A stretch of 7,461 nt of DNA from Methanolinea sp. UBA473 (GTDB taxonomy: Archaea > Halobacteriota > Methanomicrobia > Methanomicrobiales > Methanospirillaceae), in assembly GCA_002509495.1 (NCBI GenBank), contig DAEV01000003.1:26495-33955 (forward strand). Direction: 5' to 3'. The notes under the pieces are model-generated. The model worked only from the letters and a program-made list of their open reading frames with translations, was not told the origin of the DNA and made no database searches. Positions 5,339-7,461 of the stretch are shown piece after piece. Position 1 is the stretch's first letter. Each line of letters begins with the position of its first letter. The translations under genes and the position numbers were made by a program.

Positions 5339-6808
5339 TTATTTAGGTATGGTAGCTTCGAATCCCCTCACGAGGCCGATCACGAGGATGAGCACCGGGA
5401 TGATCTCCAGCCTTCCGATCCACATGAGCAGGATGAACACCCATTTGACGGTGTCCGGACTCGCAGGGGTCATATATCCGAGGCCCAAGCCCACGTTGCT
5501 CATCGCGGAGACCTCCTCAAAAACGACTTCGTGGGTTTCGAAGGTTGTTGCGGCCAGATGCAGTGAAAAGATGGTGGCAACGAAGATGGTAAGAACGTAC
5601 AGGATGATGATGAGCATATTCTTGGAGAGCTCGAGTTCGGAGACTTTCTTCGGGATTACCTTCCCCTCATGCCGGAACGGCACTATCACTCCCCGGCGGA
5701 CGAAAAACCGCTTGAACCACCAGACGAGGCCTTCGTACCCCAGGATCACACGGTTTGCCTTGATTCCCCCAGAGGTACTTCCGGCCGATCCGCCGATCAT
5801 CATGAGGAGTGTAATCACGATGAGGGGGGCGGCCACCCAGTTGAGATCCGAGTTCTGGAGCCCGGTACAGGTGAGTCCCGAGATCGTACAGAAGAATCCC
5901 TGGCGGAATGCTTCCTCCAGGGGAAAACCGTTGATGAGGAAAAGGTCGAGCGAGACGACGAGGGACGCGACCAGTGCAAGGGCGAAGATCAGGCGGACTA
6001 CCCTGTCCCTGAAAAAGGGACGAATTTTCCCCCGGTACATGAGGAAGTACAGTTTGAAGGGAAGGGCTCCCGCCAGCATCACGGGGATGATGAGAACCTC
6101 GAGCAATGGATTGTGGTAGTAGGATATCCCGGCATCGTGGATGGAGAAACCCCCTGTTGCGAGGCTGACCATCACCAGGTTGAGTGCGTCCCAGAGAGGG
6201 ATTCCTGAGATCATCACCATCCCTGTGAAGAAGATCGTCAGAAAGAGATAGATGATCCACATCCTTCGACCTGTGGACACAACATTGGGCATGAGGGCTT
6301 CCGACCTCCCTTCGGACCTGTAGAGCTGGTGCTGGGCGAGCCCCGACCGGGAGAGCATTGCAATTCCAAACGCGATCACCCCGATCCCCCCGATCCACTG
6401 CATGAAGGACCTCCAAAAGAGGAGTGTTTTCGGGGCGGTGTCGAGGGATGTCATCAGCGAAAAGCCGGTCCCCGTCCACCCCGACATCGATTCGAATATG
6501 CTGTCCGTCCAGGACATGTGGAGTCCAATCATGAAGGGAAGAGATCCGATCATCGCGATGGCCAGCCAGATCAATGCAACGGCAACCAGCGCAACCGAGA
6601 GATGCGGAACGTGCTCTTTTCTCGGGATCCGGGAGATGAGCCACCCCAGGACCACAAACGTGATGGGAACGGTAACCATGGGGAGAAACATCTCCCATTC
6701 GCGGAAGATGAGGAGCACGATCAGGGGAACCAGGGTGATCACCCCCAGGAACTCGAAGATCACCCCCATATCATAAGCTATGATAGCCAGGTGCTCCCGT
6801 CTCTTCAT
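5339..6808 (-). CDS. trkH: TrkH/KtrB-type potassium transporter membrane subunit
   Basis: A 489-residue membrane protein of the TrkH/TrkG/KtrB superfamily, of usual length, taking up K+ across the cytoplasmic membrane. All four selectivity-filter loops with their glycines are visible: TGTGF (112-116), ATGGF (217-221), TCTGL (313-317) and SNVGL (437-441). Other family marks are FMQWIGGIGVI (135-145), MIGGSAGSTSGGIKANR (337-353) and MWIGRLEIIPVL (462-473). R352 lies in the segment associated with the filter region in TrkH. Such channels normally need a cytoplasmic TrkA-type nucleotide-binding partner; none is encoded in the window. The ATG at 6808 lacks a ribosome-binding site but overlaps the stop of a nine-codon ORF that has one. 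It lies 110 bases in front of ehaB on the same strand, so a common transcript is possible. Confidence 0.95.
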   Translation of the reverse strand: MKRREHLAIIAYDMGVIFEFLGVITLVPLIVLLIFREWEMFLPMVTVPITFVVLGWLISRIPRKEHVPHLSVALVAVALIWLAIAMIGSLPFMIGLHMSWTDSIFESMSGWTGTGFSLMTSLDTAPKTLLFWRSFMQWIGGIGVIAFGIAMLSRSGLAQHQLYRSEGRSEALMPNVVSTGRRMWIIYLFLTIFFTGMVMISGIPLWDALNLVMVSLATGGFSIHDAGISYYHNPLLEVLIIPVMLAGALPFKLYFLMYRGKIRPFFRDRVVRLIFALALVASLVVSLDLFLINGFPLEEAFRQGFFCTISGLTCTGLQNSDLNWVAAPLIVITLLMMIGGSAGSTSGGIKANRVILGYEGLVWWFKRFFVRRGVIVPFRHEGKVIPKKVSELELSKNMLIIILYVLTIFVATIFSLHLAATTFETHEVVFEEVSAMSNVGLGLGYMTPASPDTVKWVFILLMWIGRLEIIPVLILVIGLVRGFEATIPK

Positions 6809-6834
6809 AGAGAGGACATATGCATCAGATCCAT
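6805..6834 (-). CDS. Possible leader peptide ORF coupled to trkH
   Basis: A nine-codon ORF (MDLMHMSSL) starts at ATG 6834 behind a strong G-rich ribosome-binding site (GAGGGGAG, about 9 bases upstream) and ends in TGA at 6807-6805. That stop overlaps the trkH ATG as ATGA. The trkH start itself has only pyrimidine-rich sequence (GTCCTCTCT) in front of it, so ribosomes ending on the short ORF would be the natural source for trkH initiation. Whether the peptide has a function or serves only for coupling cannot be told. I recognise no homologue. Confidence 0.35.
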   Translation of the reverse strand: MDLMHMSSL

Positions 6835-6860
6835 ATCTTCATTCTCCCCTCGTTCCGACC

Positions 6861-6875
6861 CGAACATTTAGTTCG
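6861..6875. repeat. Inverted repeat in the trkH leader
   Basis: CGAAC-ATTTA-GTTCG is a perfect 5-bp dyad with an AT-only spacer, about 55 bases before the trkH ATG. Such dyads are typical of dimeric regulator sites, but it may also be a small hairpin. It is only three bases from the larger palindrome at 6879-6892. Confidence 0.45.
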
Positions 6876-6878
6876 ATG

Positions 6879-6892
6879 AGGGATCGATCCCT
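6879..6892. promoter_or_regulatory. 14-bp perfect palindrome, possible operator upstream of trkH
   Basis: AGGGATCGATCCCT is identical to its own reverse complement over all 14 bases, about 70 bases before the trkH start. A spacer-less palindrome of this length is more like a DNA-binding site for a dimeric repressor than an RNA hairpin. No regulator gene is present in the window to pair it with, so the role is inferred from form and position only. Confidence 0.35.
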
Positions 6893-6973
6893 GGTTACTC
6901 CCTGGATACCTGCATGGGAAACTGCATTATTGCTACAAGAACTCTCGATAAGGATGAGCGATAGAGACCCCCT

Positions 6974-7005
6974 GCAGGCATTTCCCTGTGAAATGACACA
7001 CCTGC
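6974..7005. repeat. Bulged hairpin upstream of trkH
   Basis: An outer stem GCAGG/CCTGC and an inner stem CATTTC/GAAATG enclose a 5-base loop, with a 5-base bulge (ACACA on the plus strand) on one side only. Eleven base pairs in total form a compact fold on either strand. It could be a structured part of an mRNA leader. No known RNA family is recognised. Confidence 0.4.
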
Positions 7006-7055
7006 CTGGGAATTTAGTTGACAAAAGGGGAGTTTAGGAGGGTGTCTTTAGGACC

Positions 7056-7083
7056 CCGGCATCAGGCTGCATGAACATGCCGG
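7056..7083. repeat. Inverted repeat CCGGCAT/ATGCCGG
   Basis: Seven-base perfect arms CCGGCAT and ATGCCGG are separated by 14 bases. Beyond a small internal mismatch the stem can continue with GGA (7051-7053) and TCC (7085-7087). Inside the loop, GCAT-GAAC-ATGC offers a competing hairpin with a 4-base loop. It directly adjoins the hairpin at 7089-7117. Confidence 0.4.
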
Positions 7084-7088
7084 ATCCT

Positions 7089-7117
7089 CCTTTTCTGCCC
7101 CTAAAAAGCAGAAAAGG
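7089..7117 (-). terminator. Perfect 10-bp hairpin, likely terminator after the small ORF
   Basis: CCTTTTCTGC and GCAGAAAAGG are perfectly complementary arms around a 9-base loop. On the minus strand the hairpin begins 14 bases after the stop of the small ORF at 7132, and its first arm plus loop give a T-rich tract (TTTTCTGCTTTTT, 7115-7103). Archaeal RNA polymerase stops mainly at U-rich tracts, so this is a plausible 3' end for minus-strand transcription coming from the right. A repeat element with another function cannot be excluded. Confidence 0.45.
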
Positions 7118-7119
7118 TA

Positions 7120-7415
7120 CCATATATGAAGTTACAAAGGCCTGGAACCTATATCGGCCAGGGCATCCCTCACGTCCTCGTCATCAAGCTTGGCAAGTAT
7201 TTTCGCTCGTAGGAGGGAATAATCACCATCGGGGCACGGCTGACTGAAAGGTGGCGAACAGTCAGTTTCTCTCTTCTGCCTTATGGGATTGGTGATCTTA
7301 ATACTTGTCATACATTCACTTCTGTATTCGCCTGATGGCTGGGATGCCATACCTTGCTGGTGCTGAGTTCACAAGGTCCGGCCAGGTCTTATTCTAGCCA
7401 GGCCTTCATATATGG
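7120..7415. repeat. Inverted-repeat pair flanking the small ORF
   Basis: CCATATATGAAG at 7120-7131 recurs inverted at 7404-7415, a perfect 12-bp match. GGCCTGG also follows in both copies, directly in the right copy (7398-7404 region) and after seven extra bases in the left copy (7139-7145). A second nested pair, GGCATCCC at 7162-7169 and GGGATGCC at 7341-7348, lies inside. No target-site duplication is visible outside the outer arms, so a mobile element is not shown. Confidence 0.4.
7132..7311 (-). CDS. Possible small orphan protein (59 residues)
   Basis: From ATG 7311 this ORF encodes 59 residues. The first half is polar with two cysteines (C18, C26); the second half is a likely acidic amphipathic helix region (YSLLRAKILAKLDDEDVRDA, then LADIGSRPL). 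Codon use (AGG/AGA arginines, many GAT/GAC and GCC codons) looks like a real gene, and no membrane or signal segment is present. A partial ribosome-binding site (GAAGTGA) lies four bases before the ATG. An in-frame ATG at 7350 would give 72 residues but has no such site. A T-rich hairpin follows the stop, and TATA-like sequences lie upstream. I do not recognise the family, and a remnant of a larger gene is also possible. Confidence 0.4.
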   Translation of the reverse strand: MTSIKITNPIRQKRETDCSPPFSQPCPDGDYSLLRAKILAKLDDEDVRDALADIGSRPL

Positions 7416-7450
7416 CATATTTCAATTCAATCTCCTCATATATAATAATT
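7404..7450. promoter_or_regulatory. AT-rich TATA-like elements at the right end
   Basis: Two TATA-like stretches stand out from the GC-richer surroundings: ATTATTATATATG on the minus strand (about 7449-7437) and CATATATGAAG (about 7414-7404). Read leftwards they could serve the small ORF at 7132-7311. Read rightwards, TATATAATAATT could serve a gene beyond the window. Neither has a verified start site. Confidence 0.35.
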
Positions 7451-7461
7451 GCGCAAAATAA

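Larger units (their letters stand above)
6835..7131. other. Intergenic region with several inverted repeats, no supported gene
   Basis: About 300 bases upstream of trkH hold no ORF that I can support. The longest, at 6839-7024 on the minus strand, would need a TTG start without a ribosome-binding site and has an unremarkable translation. The region does contain at least five inverted repeats, listed separately: 6861-6875, 6879-6892, 6974-7005, 7056-7083 and 7089-7117. Read on the minus strand it would be the trkH leader, if transcription starts upstream, or a termination and regulatory zone. No clear TATA box for trkH was found. Confidence 0.6.

Noticed and set aside
4776..6119. 447-codon plus-strand ORF opposite trkH and ehaB
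   Set aside because: It is antisense to two clear membrane-protein genes, its translation is rich in H, R, P and C without domain sense, and GC-biased third positions explain the lack of stops.
5667..6698. 343-codon minus-strand ORF in another frame of trkH
   Set aside because: It is a frame-shifted reading of trkH, rich in H, R, P and D, while the trkH frame has all four filter motifs intact.
6839..7024. 61-codon minus-strand ORF upstream of trkH
   Set aside because: It needs a TTG start without a ribosome-binding site, has no recognisable motif, and its path crosses the inverted repeats of the leader region.
6835..7131. Riboswitch controlling trkH
   Set aside because: Hairpins are present but I could not match them to any known riboswitch consensus, so only the inverted repeats are reported.
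7369..7371. TGA read as selenocysteine
   Set aside because: No selenoprotein-like context or SECIS-like element is visible, and the surrounding protein is unrecognised. A plain stop is simpler.
1..7461. CRISPR arrays, tRNA or rRNA genes, insertion sequences
   Set aside because: No regularly spaced direct repeats, no cloverleaf with a T-loop consensus, and no transposase-like translation were seen on either strand.

Overview
All confident genes in this window lie on the minus strand. Reading in the direction of transcription (high to low coordinates), they are a Trk-type potassium transporter gene (trkH) and then a compact run of twelve genes. That run is the front part of an eha operon, which encodes the membrane-bound energy-converting [NiFe] hydrogenase A of hydrogenotrophic methanogens. 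An Eha cluster, archaeal Shine-Dalgarno sites (GGAGG, GGTGA), AT-rich TATA-like elements and a moderately high GC content point to a methanogenic archaeon without cytochromes. The lack of an ehaA at its usual place and the GC content make Methanomicrobiales my best guess, but this is inference.

Layout. 7132-7461: AT-rich DNA with TATA-like stretches and a possible small orphan protein. 6835-7131: about 300 bases without a convincing gene, rich in inverted repeats, including a likely terminator, a 14-bp perfect palindrome and a bulged hairpin. 6805-6834: a possible nine-residue leader ORF with a good ribosome-binding site, whose stop overlaps the trkH start. 5339-6808: trkH. 5229-5338: a short intergenic gap with a candidate TATA box. 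5228 down to 1: ehaB, C, D, E, F, G, H, I, J, one small membrane gene in the K/L interval, M, N, and the first 61 codons of ehaO, which runs off the left edge.

How the genes work together. EhaN (small subunit with the proximal 4Fe-4S cluster) and EhaO (NiFe large subunit) form the catalytic pair. EhaJ is the NuoH-like quinone-pocket homologue that joins the catalytic arm to the membrane. EhaB to EhaI and the K/L protein build the ion-translocating membrane arm, several parts of which look related to Mrp antiporter subunits (EhaH to MrpD/NuoN, EhaG to MrpC/NuoK, EhaF to MrpB/MbhE types). EhaM is a small soluble subunit. In characterised methanogens the complex uses the transmembrane ion gradient to drive reduction of low-potential ferredoxin by H2, refilling the methanogenesis cycle. 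Almost every junction overlaps (ATGA, GTGA, TTGA), so the operon is probably one tightly coupled translation unit.

No clearly new system is visible. The points most worth a second look are the missing ehaA and reduced K/L region, trkH placed directly in front, the coupled leader ORF of trkH, the loss of the usual TM5 glutamate in EhaH, a repeated sequence signature in EhaC/D/E/G, and nested inverted repeats around the small orphan ORF.
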